Source: Chitinophagaceae bacterium
GTDB lineage: Bacteria > Bacteroidota > Bacteroidia > Chitinophagales > Chitinophagaceae
Length of the DNA stretch: 64,000 bases
Direction: 5' to 3'
Assembly (NCBI GenBank): GCA_022841365.1
Contig: JALHRP010000003.1
Span: forward strand, 96,366 to 160,365
A program made the position numbers and the translations under genes. Shown here one piece after another: positions 17,611 to 26,833 of the stretch (position 1 is its first letter; each line of letters begins with the position of its first letter). The notes beneath the pieces are model-generated. The model saw only the letters and a program-made list of their open reading frames with translations. It was not told the DNA's origin and did no database searches.

Positions 17611-20409
17611 ATGAAGTATTTAGCATTTATTATTTCACTGTTCTGTCTTCTTCCTATCGGCTCATGGCTGCAGCAACTGCCTGTTGACTACAATAAGTTT
17701 TATAAAGAGGCCAATGTTTTTTACAATCTGGATAATCCTACAAATGAAACCGATAGCCTTGCGATTGTTAATTACCAAAAAACGATTGCAGCTGTAAGAA
17801 GCAACCCATCACTTGCTTCAGTTCTGATTGATTGCCACATCAAAACAGGTAATATTTATCAGGGACAACAGCGGTTTCCTGCATCCATTCCTTTTTACCA
17901 TACCGCCATGCAACTGGCAACAGAGAAAAATGATACAGGTTATTTGTATCAGGCAGCCTTGTATCTCGGCTCTGCACGTTACTCCATCAGTGAAATTGAC
18001 AGTGCCCGTTTTTATTTTGAATATGCCTCCCGTCTGGCAACAGACAAAACGGATCTGGTTGATTTGCCGATTCTCTACAACTCACTCGGCATTATTTATT
18101 TTGAAGCAGCCAATTACCGTCAGGCAATTAATTACTTTCAACTGGCTGCTGACCGGCTCTTGCCAACAGATGAAAGTTATCAGGAATCACTGGTGAGTTT
18201 TCAAAATAATATAGCCGGCTGTTATTCACGACTCGGAGATTACAATGAAGCACTTCACCGGTATCGCTCGTTGTTACAGTATGATCAGTTACAGGTAAGC
18301 CTGCATCAAAACATCGGACATACATTTTATTACCTGAAACAATACGACAGTGCTTTTTTTTATCTACGAAAAGTACCTTATCAATCTTCTACTGCATACG
18401 CCCGTTTGCTGAATGAGAAGGGACGTATTTTTCAGAAGCAGGGCAAACTCCAACTGGCAGAACAGGTTTTCGACTCAGCAATTGCTGTGTTTAAACAGTT
18501 ACCTGCTTCGGGCAAAAACAAAGATAAAGCCACCAGCTATTTGTATCGTTCACAATTAGCACAACAACAGGGTCTGGCCAATGAAGCAATGACCTGGTGC
18601 AATTTGGCACTGAAGGAATTACATTTTTCGTTTGCAGGTGATCATGCCGAAAGCCTGCCTGCAACTGAAACAGAAGTGATATCGCCCATTACTTTTTTTG
18701 AAGTGCTGGAACAAAAAGCATTACTACTGGATGAACGCTACAGCAAAACCAAAGAGAGCCGTTGGTTGAAAAAAAGTTTACAAACAAGGCTTCTCACTAT
18801 TCGTACGGCGAACTATATCAAGAGTAATTTTGATAATGACGAAGCCACAATGTTCTTTAATGAAACATCAGAGTCATTGTATAAACAGGCAGCACAAAAC
18901 GCAGCCGTGCTCTTCCACAGCAACCGAGAAAAACAATACCTCAACGATTTTTTATTTATCACAGAAAGTTACAAAGGCAATATCCTTCATCGTAATCAGG
19001 TACAGGCTGTCGTGAAAACAAGCGGATTATTGCCTGATTCATTGTTGAAACAGGAAACAGATCTCAAACAACTGCTGGCTGTATTTACCACCCGTTTAAA
19101 TAACAATAACGGTGAGGAGCAACTGAAGCTGATTCAGCAACGCATCACCGAACTGCAGATCCGTTTATCACGCCTGCAAAAAACCTACGAAAATTATCCG
19201 GCCTATACCGCCTTACAAAACCCATCTGCGGTGCTGCTCACAAAGGTGGACAGTATTCAGCAAAAACTTGATGGCTCCACCGCTGTATTGCAATATCTCT
19301 GGTGCGATTCTGTGTTGGCATGTTTTACTGTATCACAGAAAAAAACAGATTTAGTGCTGCTCTCTGTTGATTCAGAACTGCAGCTCTCATTACAGGAGTA
19401 TCGCTCCGCACTACATCAACCAAAAGAAGGATTACGTTTCCCTGCCTATGAAATATCTGCCAATCTGTATCAGCAACTGGTTGCGTTGTTACCATCGTTT
19501 GTAACAGCTCAAAATAAATGGATCATTTTTGCAGACGGCCCACTGTATGAATTACCATTTGAAACCTTACTGACCGATGTGAAAGAACGCCGTTTTCTGT
19601 TGCAGAACAAAACGATTTCTTATCATTATTCTTTCACACTGTTGTTAAACGGCCAGCCATTGCAGAATAAGTATACATCCCTGTACGCTTCAGCGCCATT
19701 TGCTGAAAAGTCAGTTCAACAGAACAATGAAAGGTGGGCTTCGTTACCTTATTCAAAAGAAGAAATTCGTTCGTTACCAGGCACAAAGGCAACAGACAGC
19801 AGTGCTACACGGCAACATTTTTTAGAAAAGTCGCTCAACAGTTCACTGATTCATTTGGCTACACATGCAGTGGCAGGAGCAGAAAGTATTTCGTCAACCA
19901 ATACGTTTATTCAGTTTTATCCTGTAAAGGAAACATCAGTAGCAAACAACCGGCTATACTTACATGAACTCTATTCAATACGTTTACAACAACGCCCATT
20001 GGTGATTTTGAGTGCCTGTGAAACAGCTAATGGTTTACAATCGGGCGGAGAAGGATTGCTGAGTCTGGCCAGAGGATTTATGTATGCCGGGAGCAGCGGC
20101 ATCGTCAGTTCGTTATGGAAAGCAGATGATCGTATTACAGCCTATCTCATGCAAAGGCTGCATTATTATTTACAAAAAGGAATTGCTGCAGAAGAAGCTT
20201 TACAAAAAGCCAAGAATGATTTACTGAATGACGAAACAATTGATGCCCGATATAAATCACCTGCCTATTGGGGCCAATTTATTTATATCGGCTCAGTGCC
20301 GCAACAGGAAACAAATACCAATGGCTTATTTATATTTATTGCTGTTGCTGCTTTTTCCTTGTTGGTTCTTTTGATACGAATAAAATACAAAAGGCTTCAT
20401 GTATTATGA
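17611..20409 (+). CDS. Exported TPR-CHAT caspase-like protease
   Basis: 932 residues. A hydrophobic leader (MKYLAFIISLFCLLPIG) is followed by TPR-type repeats over about residues 70-350, a helical linker with a coiled-coil look (~450-540), then a CHAT domain from ~600. The catalytic dyad is visible: H752 in LIHLATHAVAG and C803 in ILSACETANG, followed by GGEGLLSLARGFMYAGSSGIVSSLW. A C-terminal helix (LFIFIAVAAFSLLVLLI) with a basic tail would anchor it in the inner membrane. If the leader works, the CHAT domain faces the periplasm. CHAT proteins are clan CD peptidases; the substrate is unknown. Confidence 0.9.
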   Translation: MKYLAFIISLFCLLPIGSWLQQLPVDYNKFYKEANVFYNLDNPTNETDSLAIVNYQKTIAAVRSNPSLASVLIDCHIKTGNIYQGQQRFPASIPFYHTAMQLATEKNDTGYLYQAALYLGSARYSISEIDSARFYFEYASRLATDKTDLVDLPILYNSLGIIYFEAANYRQAINYFQLAADRLLPTDESYQESLVSFQNNIAGCYSRLGDYNEALHRYRSLLQYDQLQVSLHQNIGHTFYYLKQYDSAFFYLRKVPYQSSTAYARLLNEKGRIFQKQGKLQLAEQVFDSAIAVFKQLPASGKNKDKATSYLYRSQLAQQQGLANEAMTWCNLALKELHFSFAGDHAESLPATETEVISPITFFEVLEQKALLLDERYSKTKESRWLKKSLQTRLLTIRTANYIKSNFDNDEATMFFNETSESLYKQAAQNAAVLFHSNREKQYLNDFLFITESYKGNILHRNQVQAVVKTSGLLPDSLLKQETDLKQLLAVFTTRLNNNNGEEQLKLIQQRITELQIRLSRLQKTYENYPAYTALQNPSAVLLTKVDSIQQKLDGSTAVLQYLWCDSVLACFTVSQKKTDLVLLSVDSELQLSLQEYRSALHQPKEGLRFPAYEISANLYQQLVALLPSFVTAQNKWIIFADGPLYELPFETLLTDVKERRFLLQNKTISYHYSFTLLLNGQPLQNKYTSLYASAPFAEKSVQQNNERWASLPYSKEEIRSLPGTKATDSSATRQHFLEKSLNSSLIHLATHAVAGAESISSTNTFIQFYPVKETSVANNRLYLHELYSIRLQQRPLVILSACETANGLQSGGEGLLSLARGFMYAGSSGIVSSLWKADDRITAYLMQRLHYYLQKGIAAEEALQKAKNDLLNDETIDARYKSPAYWGQFIYIGSVPQQETNTNGLFIFIAVAAFSLLVLLIRIKYKRLHVL

Positions 20410-20416
20410 AGCCTTT
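20390..20416 (+). terminator. Hairpin spanning the CHAT stop codon
   Basis: An 11-bp perfect stem AAAGGCTTCAT / ATGAAGCCTTT with loop GTATT contains the CHAT TGA in its right arm. No long T tract follows, so termination may be weak. It may instead stabilise the mRNA end. A second small hairpin (GATGTTG / CAACATC) lies at 20456-20475. Confidence 0.5.
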
Positions 20417-20492
20417 AATAAGTAATTCCCGAATTGGAGTTGATTGGTTTTTCATGATGTTGTTTTACCAACATCAACGGATAATTATTTGT

Positions 20493-21257
20493 TTAGTTAT
20501 TTGAATGTCCAAACCATTTTATTTTCAAGAGCATCCATTTTGTTACATACCGGTTATAAGTATGATCCTGATCGGTATGTATTTTCTTCAACAGTACAAT
20601 AGCCTTTTCTTTCTGCCCTGTTTTCAGCAAAGCCAGTGAATGGTAATAATCTGTTTCATCCTGATAAAGACTTCCGTTATTTTTTTGATTGTTACTGCTG
20701 ATCTGTTCAAAAAGAGTAATTGCTTTATTTGGTTCGCCTGTTTCAAGATAACTGATAGCGGCAAAAAACTGTTCACGGTTACCGGTACTTTTTGTTGTGT
20801 TAAACAGAGCAATTGTCTGTTGATAGTTACCGGCACCAAATGCTTTTACAAGATCTGTTGAGGTTGTTTCATCACCACGCATTTGGCTCAGGGTATACCT
20901 GCTGTGCAAATCCTGATATAATTGCTCATTAGAACTGTTAGCATACTGAAACAATAACCAGCTGCTGAAAGAAATAACCAGCATTGCTGCAATCCGCATG
21001 ATATAAATCCGGCTGCCAATACTGCGTACAGGTGTAACAGGTTGTTTCAGATTTTGCAGAAACGTTTGGTGCACATGCTGTACCTGCATCAGCAGGTTGT
21101 ATTGTTCCACCGCATAAATTGCTGAACGATGCTTCTGTATCAGCAACTCACCGTCGCGTATATTGCTTTCGGCTAAGAGATCTTTTACTTCCTGCAGGCT
21201 CAGTTTACCGTTATGGAAGCGATCCATTAATTGATCCAATTGTATATCATTCATCAT
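20493..21257 (-). CDS. Membrane-anchored TPR protein, likely partner of ECF sigma
   Basis: 254 residues. The cytosolic N-terminus (residues 1-85; LDQLMDRFHNGKLSLQEVKDLL) resembles the short helical region of anti-sigma-type proteins. One transmembrane helix (YIMRIAAMLVISFSSWLLFQY) is followed by a periplasmic part with TPR-like repeats (FFAAISYLETGEPNKAITLFEQI). Its start overlaps the sigma gene by 11 bases, which points to translational coupling. Role as anti-sigma or sensor is inference from position and topology; no ASD/RskA motif is clear. Confidence 0.7.
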   Translation of the reverse strand: MMNDIQLDQLMDRFHNGKLSLQEVKDLLAESNIRDGELLIQKHRSAIYAVEQYNLLMQVQHVHQTFLQNLKQPVTPVRSIGSRIYIMRIAAMLVISFSSWLLFQYANSSNEQLYQDLHSRYTLSQMRGDETTSTDLVKAFGAGNYQQTIALFNTTKSTGNREQFFAAISYLETGEPNKAITLFEQISSNNQKNNGSLYQDETDYYHSLALLKTGQKEKAIVLLKKIHTDQDHTYNRYVTKWMLLKIKWFGHSNN

Positions 21258-21846
21258 AAGCAGGATATGTTTTAAACGTTTCGGTTAGTTCCCTGTCAGC
21301 TTCAATCAACTCTTTTAAATGTTTCATGCACTTACTCTTTTTATTTCTCAGTACCTGTTCATTATTGTATGCTGTTACCTCTGTTAAATCTTTCATGCTC
21401 AGGTTTTCGAAATAAAACCCGGTTAATATTCTCTTGCACACATCGCCTATCTGCTCAAACAACTGCAAAAGCTTTTGCCTGTTTTCTTTACTGTGAAGTC
21501 GTTGCTCTGCATCAAACGAAATGATGGCTTCAGCGCCTGCATATTGTTCTTCTCTGTTTGCTCTTCGTGAACGGCTTCGTTGCTCATTGTTCCAGAGATT
21601 ACGGGCAATGCCTGTGAGATAAGTAGAGATTGAACTGTCACCTCTGAAACGTTGCAGCCTTACCTGTTCAATAAACACAAGAATACTTTCCTGAAAAAGA
21701 TCAGCCGCATCTGCCTCAGTACCTCCCTGCCCCTGTATCCAATAAGTAACAGGCTGGTAACAGTTACGGTATAACTGCATCACTGCATGGTTTACATTGC
21801 TGCTGCAGAGCATTGCTAACAAATTTGTTTCTTCGCTTTTCGTCAT
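21247..21846 (-). CDS. ECF-type RNA polymerase sigma factor
   Basis: 199 residues. Sigma2 region: ADAADLFQESILVFIEQV and FRGDSSISTYLTGIARNLWNN, with the usual DLFQE core-binding motif. Sigma4 region: ICKRILTGFYFENLSMKDL-type helices read here as CKRILTGFYFENLSMKD, then NNEQVLRNKKSKCMKHL as the recognition helix. A somewhat divergent group, typical of Bacteroidota sigma genes coupled to TPR or CHAT proteins. It heads a two-gene unit with the TPR membrane protein and converges with the CHAT gene. Confidence 0.9.
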   Translation of the reverse strand: MTKSEETNLLAMLCSSNVNHAVMQLYRNCYQPVTYWIQGQGGTEADAADLFQESILVFIEQVRLQRFRGDSSISTYLTGIARNLWNNEQRSRSRRANREEQYAGAEAIISFDAEQRLHSKENRQKLLQLFEQIGDVCKRILTGFYFENLSMKDLTEVTAYNNEQVLRNKKSKCMKHLKELIEADRELTETFKTYPAYDE

Positions 21847-21926
21847 GAACCGGTGCTATAGTAATTAGTAACCGTGGAGGTTCGTATTGTAACCAATACG
21901 AATAAAAAAAGTTGAATGATGGTAAA

Positions 21927-23132
21927 TTAACGGTTGTGTTTCGGCATCCATTCCATTTCAGGAATCAGTGCAGGCTCCTTAAAGTAATGCAACCGCAAAC
22001 TGTCGCTCCAGCCATTGGGATTTCGGTTGAATGTTTTACTGCTGAAAAAAATCATGCCCTGCATGTTGGCTGTGTTGCGTAATAATTCAATCTGACGTGG
22101 AATGAGTGTACTGTCTTTCCAAACATCGCTGCTGCCTGCACGATAAATGCCAAGGCCAATATAACAATGCTTGCCATAGGTGTGTTTGCTCCACCAGTCA
22201 ATCAACACTTCATACGGCGCTGCTTTGTGACCAAACTCCCAATAGAGCTGCGGTGCTACATAATCAATCCAGTCTTTTTTTAACCATAGCAGAATATCAG
22301 CATACAAATCATCGTAATTGGTTTGTCCGGCTTTGGTATCACTGCCCATGGGATCTTTATCGCTGTTGCGCCATACACCAAACGGACTGATCCCAAACTT
22401 TACCCATGGTTTTGTTTGTTTAATCATTCGGCTCAATGCAACAATTACCGAATCAACATTACTTCTTCGCCAATCGTCTTTTGCAAGACCGTTTTTGTGT
22501 TGCTGATAAGAAACCGAATCGGGAAATTCTTTTCCTGCAATACGGTAAGGATAAAAATAATCGTCAAAATGAATGGCATCTACATCATAGCGTTCCGTCA
22601 TATCACGAATCACTTCCACAACAAATGCCTGTGCTTCTTTATTACCCGGATCGAAATACTTTTTACCGCCATAATCTAAAAACCAACCGGGATGCAGGCG
22701 TGTAATATGTGCCGGTGCAATGGAGGCTTTGCCAATACTGAAATCGGCACGATAGGGATTGCACCAGGCATGGAATTCCATGTTTCGTTTATGCGTTTCC
22801 GTAATCATAAACTGTAACGGATCATAATAAGGTGATGGCGGCTTGCCCTGTACGCCACTCAACCATTCGCTCCATGGTTCGTAAGGCGATGGATAAAATG
22901 CATCCGTTGCGGGGCGCACCTGCATCACAACCGCATTCATTCCATTGCGTTTGTGTAAATCGAGAATGCGGATGAACTCTGCTTTCTGCGAATCAACTGT
23001 AATTCCTTTTTTAGATGGCCAGTCAATATTATCAACGGTGGCAATCCACACTGCTCTGAACTCCTGTTTGGATTGAGCAGAAAGCACATGTGTAACAACA
23101 AGCAGAGTAAAGAAGAAGGAAATTCGAATCAT
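21927..23132 (-). CDS. Secreted glycoside-hydrolase-like 10 (GHL10) protein
   Basis: 401 residues with signal MIRISFFFTLLVVTHVLSAQ. The N-terminal FRAVWIATVDNIDWPSK, MNAVVMQVRPATDAFYPS and later DAIHFDDYFYPY are hallmarks of the GHL10/DUF187 (YngK-like) TIM barrel. The paired Asp in HFDDYF lies in the expected active-site strand. Members are thought to act on cell-wall or other glycans in the periplasm or outside. It is 8 bases after the MarR gene on the same strand. Confidence 0.9.
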   Translation of the reverse strand: MIRISFFFTLLVVTHVLSAQSKQEFRAVWIATVDNIDWPSKKGITVDSQKAEFIRILDLHKRNGMNAVVMQVRPATDAFYPSPYEPWSEWLSGVQGKPPSPYYDPLQFMITETHKRNMEFHAWCNPYRADFSIGKASIAPAHITRLHPGWFLDYGGKKYFDPGNKEAQAFVVEVIRDMTERYDVDAIHFDDYFYPYRIAGKEFPDSVSYQQHKNGLAKDDWRRSNVDSVIVALSRMIKQTKPWVKFGISPFGVWRNSDKDPMGSDTKAGQTNYDDLYADILLWLKKDWIDYVAPQLYWEFGHKAAPYEVLIDWWSKHTYGKHCYIGLGIYRAGSSDVWKDSTLIPRQIELLRNTANMQGMIFFSSKTFNRNPNGWSDSLRLHYFKEPALIPEMEWMPKHNR

Positions 23133-23140
23133 GCTCTAAA

Positions 23141-23596
23141 TTAAACAGAACCACGCAATTTGTCGAGCAGGGTGTTCAATTGTTTTGCTTCAGCATCGCT
23201 GAGGTTTGCCATCACCTCATCAAGCTGCCGGTCGTACTGATCGAGTTTTGCCAGCATCGTTTTCCCTTTTGCAGTAATCACCACATCCACCAATCGTTTA
23301 TCTTTTTTGCAAATAGATTTCTTAACCAGTTTTTTCAACAGCAGGCGGTCAACAATACGACTGGTATCACTCATTTTGTCGAGCATCCGTTCACGGATCT
23401 GCAATGTAGAGATAGGTCCATCGCTTCCCCGCAATATGCGCAGAATATTGTATTGCTGCAGTGTAAGATCTTCTGTTTCCAGGAATACTTTAATTTTTTC
23501 AGTCACCCAGTTATTGGTAAACAGGATATTCACCACAGACTTATGATGCTCGCTCCTGAATTTTCTTGACTGGTGAATATCCTGTTCAATTCCCAT
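23141..23596 (-). CDS. MarR-family transcriptional regulator
   Basis: 151 residues with a winged-helix fold: LTLQQYNILRILRGSDGPISTLQIRERM in adjoining helices, then SRIVDRLLLKKLVKKSICKKDKR, the recognition helix and wing. MarR dimers usually repress neighbouring enzyme or efflux genes on binding a small ligand. The aldo/keto reductase gene lies 20 bases upstream and the GHL10 gene 8 bases downstream, so it may control either. Confidence 0.92.
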   Translation of the reverse strand: MGIEQDIHQSRKFRSEHHKSVVNILFTNNWVTEKIKVFLETEDLTLQQYNILRILRGSDGPISTLQIRERMLDKMSDTSRIVDRLLLKKLVKKSICKKDKRLVDVVITAKGKTMLAKLDQYDRQLDEVMANLSDAEAKQLNTLLDKLRGSV

Positions 23597-23616
23597 ACAT
23601 ACAATTTAGCAGGTCA

Positions 23617-24606
23617 TTAATATTCCGGCAACTTGGGTTTTGTTCCAAATATATCATCAATCTGCTGCATGATTTCTGCAGTCAGTTGATGAGCTACTTC
23701 TACCGATTTCAGATTTTCGTGCAACTGTTCTTTTTTAGTTGCACCAAGAATGGCTGTTGATACATTCGGGTTTTTAATACACCACGCAATTGCTAGTGAA
23801 GCGGTGCCGGTTCCCAGTTCACGGGCAAGTTCTTCGAACCTGATTACCTTCTGAATTTTTTCTGCTGCATAGGCTTTATCTTTTAACCATTCAAAGCCGG
23901 GAATACTGAGTCTTGAATCTTCAGGAATACCCTTGTTGTATTTTCCGGTTAATACCCCACTCGCCAACGGACTCCAGATGGTGGTTCCCAATCCTACATT
24001 CTTAAATACTTCGAGGTATTCGTTTTCCATTTTATGACGGTGAAACAAATTGTACTCGGGTTGTTCCATTGTTGGACCAATTAAACGATAATCTCTTGCA
24101 ACCCGGTGTGCTTCCATAATTTCAACTCCACTCCATTCGCTGGTGCCCCAGTATAAAATTTTTCCCTGTTGTATTAAATGATTCATGGCCCACACCACTT
24201 CTTCAATGGGTGTGTTTTTATCGGGGCGGTGGCAAAAGTATAAATCTAAATAATCTACCTGCAGGCGTTGCAATGCTTCATGACAGGCTTCTGTTATATG
24301 CTTGCGGCTGAGGCCATGCTGATTGGGTTTATTATGTTTCCCTCTCCATCCAAAAAACACTTTACTGCTAACGGTATAGCTTGTACGATCCCAGTTTTTT
24401 TGTTTCAGTACCCGTCCCATCATTTTTTCACTTTCGCCCAAGGCATATACTTCTGCATTGTCAAAAAAGTTAATGCCGTTATCGTATGCAATGCCCATGA
24501 GTTCATCGGCAATGCTGTCGCTGATCTGTTTGTGAAAGCTTACCCAGCTTCCAAAAGAAACGATGCTGAGTTGTAATCCTGATCTTCCTAATCTGCGGTA
24601 TTCCAT
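23617..24606 (-). CDS. Aldo/keto reductase, YghZ/Kv-beta type
   Basis: 329 residues. The AKR tetrad is visible: FDNAEVYALGESE (Asp and Tyr), the Lys in YTVSSKVFFG and the His in LYFCHRPD. The C-terminal SLAIAWCIKNPNVSTAILGATK is the NADPH-binding helix region. It resembles potassium-channel beta-subunit-like reductases that reduce methylglyoxal and similar aldehydes. It heads a possible three-gene unit with marR and GHL10. The repeat array lies just upstream. Confidence 0.93.
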   Translation of the reverse strand: MEYRRLGRSGLQLSIVSFGSWVSFHKQISDSIADELMGIAYDNGINFFDNAEVYALGESEKMMGRVLKQKNWDRTSYTVSSKVFFGWRGKHNKPNQHGLSRKHITEACHEALQRLQVDYLDLYFCHRPDKNTPIEEVVWAMNHLIQQGKILYWGTSEWSGVEIMEAHRVARDYRLIGPTMEQPEYNLFHRHKMENEYLEVFKNVGLGTTIWSPLASGVLTGKYNKGIPEDSRLSIPGFEWLKDKAYAAEKIQKVIRFEELARELGTGTASLAIAWCIKNPNVSTAILGATKKEQLHENLKSVEVAHQLTAEIMQQIDDIFGTKPKLPEY

Positions 24607-24637
24607 ATAATTCTTCTTTTTTTGTGTTTGAAATTAA

Positions 24638-24811
24638 ACAAGTTCCGGTTAAAAAAGTTGAGCGTTGTGTTGGTCAGACCGATTGCATCGGGCCGACCAT
24701 ACAGTTTACACAAGTTCAAGCAAAAAAAGTTGAGAGTCGAACAGGTCAGACCGATTTCATCGGGCCAACCATACAGTTTTCATCTTTCATACCGATTGCA
24801 TCGGGCCGACC
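24638..24811. repeat. 72-bp tandem repeat with internal palindromes
   Basis: Two full copies with a 72-base period start ACAAGTTC, run through AAAAAAGTTGAG and contain an imperfect hairpin core GGTCAGACCGATTGC..GACC (24672-24698 and 24744-24770). A third, partial copy has only the ACCGATTGCATCGGGCCGACC core (24791-24811). All carry a CCGAT/ATCGG stem and end with a CAGTT-type sequence. The array fills the gap between the lptC end and the aldo/keto reductase start. Confidence 0.85.
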
Positions 24812-24822
24812 TTTCAGTTAAC

Positions 24823-25422
24823 TTAATTCCCTGCAAATTTAGATGCACCCACCAGTATGATACCGGTAATGGAATCAATTCTGAAATTCTTTAGCTGCTC
24901 ATCACTTTCAAAGCCTTTGCCGTAAATAGTTTTTGTTTTTTGTCTTATTTCCACATCGCTGTTGGTAAACAGCTTGTGTAAATTCTGTTCCCAGAACAGT
25001 TCATTGGTTTTTAATGTATCGCCGTTAATACGTATCACCACCACACTATCGGTTAAAATAACACGGCTTTGCTGTTCATAGTAGGATGCTTTTTTTGCAT
25101 CGAGGTAACTTTCTATCTGCATACTGTCGTTGTAAAAATCAACATGCAGGGTATTGGGGAATTCAACTCTTGGAACCGTATCGTAATACCGCAGCATAAA
25201 CGGAGCAGTGAGTTTTGCTTTTAACCGTCCGCCCTGGCTCAGGTAACTGGTTACCTGCTTTACCTCGTCAACCGTAATCTGGTTTTGCTGCAGGCGTTTA
25301 ATTTCTTCAATATCATTTTCGCACCCAACGAAAAAAAAACAGCCTGCTAAACAAGCTGCTGTTTTTAAACCGATGTTCTTATAAAAATCGAATGCTGTAA
25401 AGAATAATTTTTTGTTTCGCAT
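24823..25422 (-). CDS. lptC: LPS export periplasmic/lipoprotein component LptC
   Basis: 199 residues from the ATG giving MRNKKLFFTAFDF; the open frame upstream overlaps the outer-membrane protein gene and is less likely. The leader ends FFFVGC, so this copy is probably a lipoprotein rather than single-pass. The mature part has the LptC pattern: VKQVTSYLSQGGRLKAKLTAPFM, VEFPNTLHVDFYND, ILTDSVVVIRINGDTLKTNEL, all beta-jellyroll strands. LptC hands LPS from LptBFG to LptA. It follows the OMP gene. Confidence 0.85.
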   Translation of the reverse strand: MRNKKLFFTAFDFYKNIGLKTAACLAGCFFFVGCENDIEEIKRLQQNQITVDEVKQVTSYLSQGGRLKAKLTAPFMLRYYDTVPRVEFPNTLHVDFYNDSMQIESYLDAKKASYYEQQSRVILTDSVVVIRINGDTLKTNELFWEQNLHKLFTNSDVEIRQKTKTIYGKGFESDEQLKNFRIDSITGIILVGASKFAGN

Positions 25423-25474
25423 TGTACAAGAGGCGAAAAAACAAACAAGGCTGTACATATGATGATGTACCCGT

Positions 25475-26833
25475 TTAATCATATTTACGTTTAATAAACC
25501 AGATATCACTCAATGAGAAACCAACGGTAAAGCGTACATAGTTTTCACGTAACAACGAAGTGGTGCGGTTGCCTCTTTGTCCAAATTCAAATGCAGCGTT
25601 TACAATATTGTTTCTGTTTAATTCGGCATATGAATAACGCTTAATGGGTAAACCAACACCCAGTGTAATACCATAGGTTTTTAAATCGCCGTCAATTTTA
25701 TACGGTTCAGTTCCGTAATGAAAGCCTGCACGGTACATTACCTGGCCCCAATAAGATTTTGAACGTCCGGTAATATCGGGCAAATACTGTGCACCGAGTT
25801 TTACCTGCCATGCATTTTGTAAACTGTCTTTGTTATTGTAGTAGCGGTAATTGCCCCAGTTACTGATCACAAAATCGGCACCAATACGCAGGTTGCCGTT
25901 ACCTTCTGCATCATACATCAAACCAAAACCATAAGTAGATGGATAAATAATGTTGCCTTTAATGCCTTTGATTTCTGAAACTGAATCGAGCCGTTGCTCA
26001 GTACCTGCATCATCAATCACCACATAGGTTTCATATGCTTCATCTCTTGTTACACGCATGTTGCTCTGCAGACTTGAATAAGCACCCAAATGCAGTGAGC
26101 TGCGTTTTTTTGCTGCCGTGTCTTCGCTCAGTTTAATTTTATATTGCACACCAACTTCAACCAACGGTGCACCAAAATTATTTCTGATCTTTTTTTGTCC
26201 GGCTCTGTAACGGTCGGGCACGGTATCATTAAAGAGATTGACTTTGGTGGTATAATCGGCCGAACCAAAACGGTAACCGCCATTTACACCAATGCTGAAA
26301 TTTTTTATTCCGATGGCTGTACCGAGAAATGCCTGATAAGTACCGCCGGTGCCCTCGTAAATACGTTGCACACTATCACCTGCGCTGATGCGCCCACCAT
26401 CCTGTATGCTGTAATTTACTTTGGTAATGGGGCGAAGTCCGAAAGCCAATCCCCAATCGTATTTTGCTTTTTCGGGTTTTATCTGAAAACCTCCCGCTAT
26501 GTAGGGGATGTAAGCATTGTTAGATGTATAGGTGCTTCCTTTATTATTACTCAACTTGCGGCTGTTTACATCGAGCCCCAGTTCAAGGATAGCCCGTTGC
26601 TGACCAAAGCGCCTGTAAGAGGCGGGGTTCACAAAATTGATGGTTTGAAAATCGTTATAGGCAGCTCCCAAATGACCCATTCCCCTGTTGGCAATATTGC
26701 CTGAGGGAACAATATCGCCTAAACCGTAACGGCTCCATGGCGAATTATCCTGTGAAAGGGCGGGAATCACAATGGCTGAACTCAGCACAAATAACACTAA
26801 AAAACGCTTACCGATTATACTCACTGATTGCAT
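25475..26833 (-). CDS. Outer-membrane beta-barrel protein of the 'SPWSRYGLGD' family
   Basis: 452 residues with signal ending ALSQ. The mature start DNSPWSRYGLGDIVPSG followed by GHLGAAYNDFQTINFVNPASY is characteristic of a Bacteroidota-specific outer-membrane family that neighbours coaX and lptC. Alternating strands with terminal VRFTVGFSLSDIWF fit a FadL-like beta barrel. Function is not established; the position suggests a link to envelope biogenesis. The start overlaps the coaX end by 26 bases. Confidence 0.8.
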   Translation of the reverse strand: MQSVSIIGKRFLVLFVLSSAIVIPALSQDNSPWSRYGLGDIVPSGNIANRGMGHLGAAYNDFQTINFVNPASYRRFGQQRAILELGLDVNSRKLSNNKGSTYTSNNAYIPYIAGGFQIKPEKAKYDWGLAFGLRPITKVNYSIQDGGRISAGDSVQRIYEGTGGTYQAFLGTAIGIKNFSIGVNGGYRFGSADYTTKVNLFNDTVPDRYRAGQKKIRNNFGAPLVEVGVQYKIKLSEDTAAKKRSSLHLGAYSSLQSNMRVTRDEAYETYVVIDDAGTEQRLDSVSEIKGIKGNIIYPSTYGFGLMYDAEGNGNLRIGADFVISNWGNYRYYNNKDSLQNAWQVKLGAQYLPDITGRSKSYWGQVMYRAGFHYGTEPYKIDGDLKTYGITLGVGLPIKRYSYAELNRNNIVNAAFEFGQRGNRTTSLLRENYVRFTVGFSLSDIWFIKRKYD

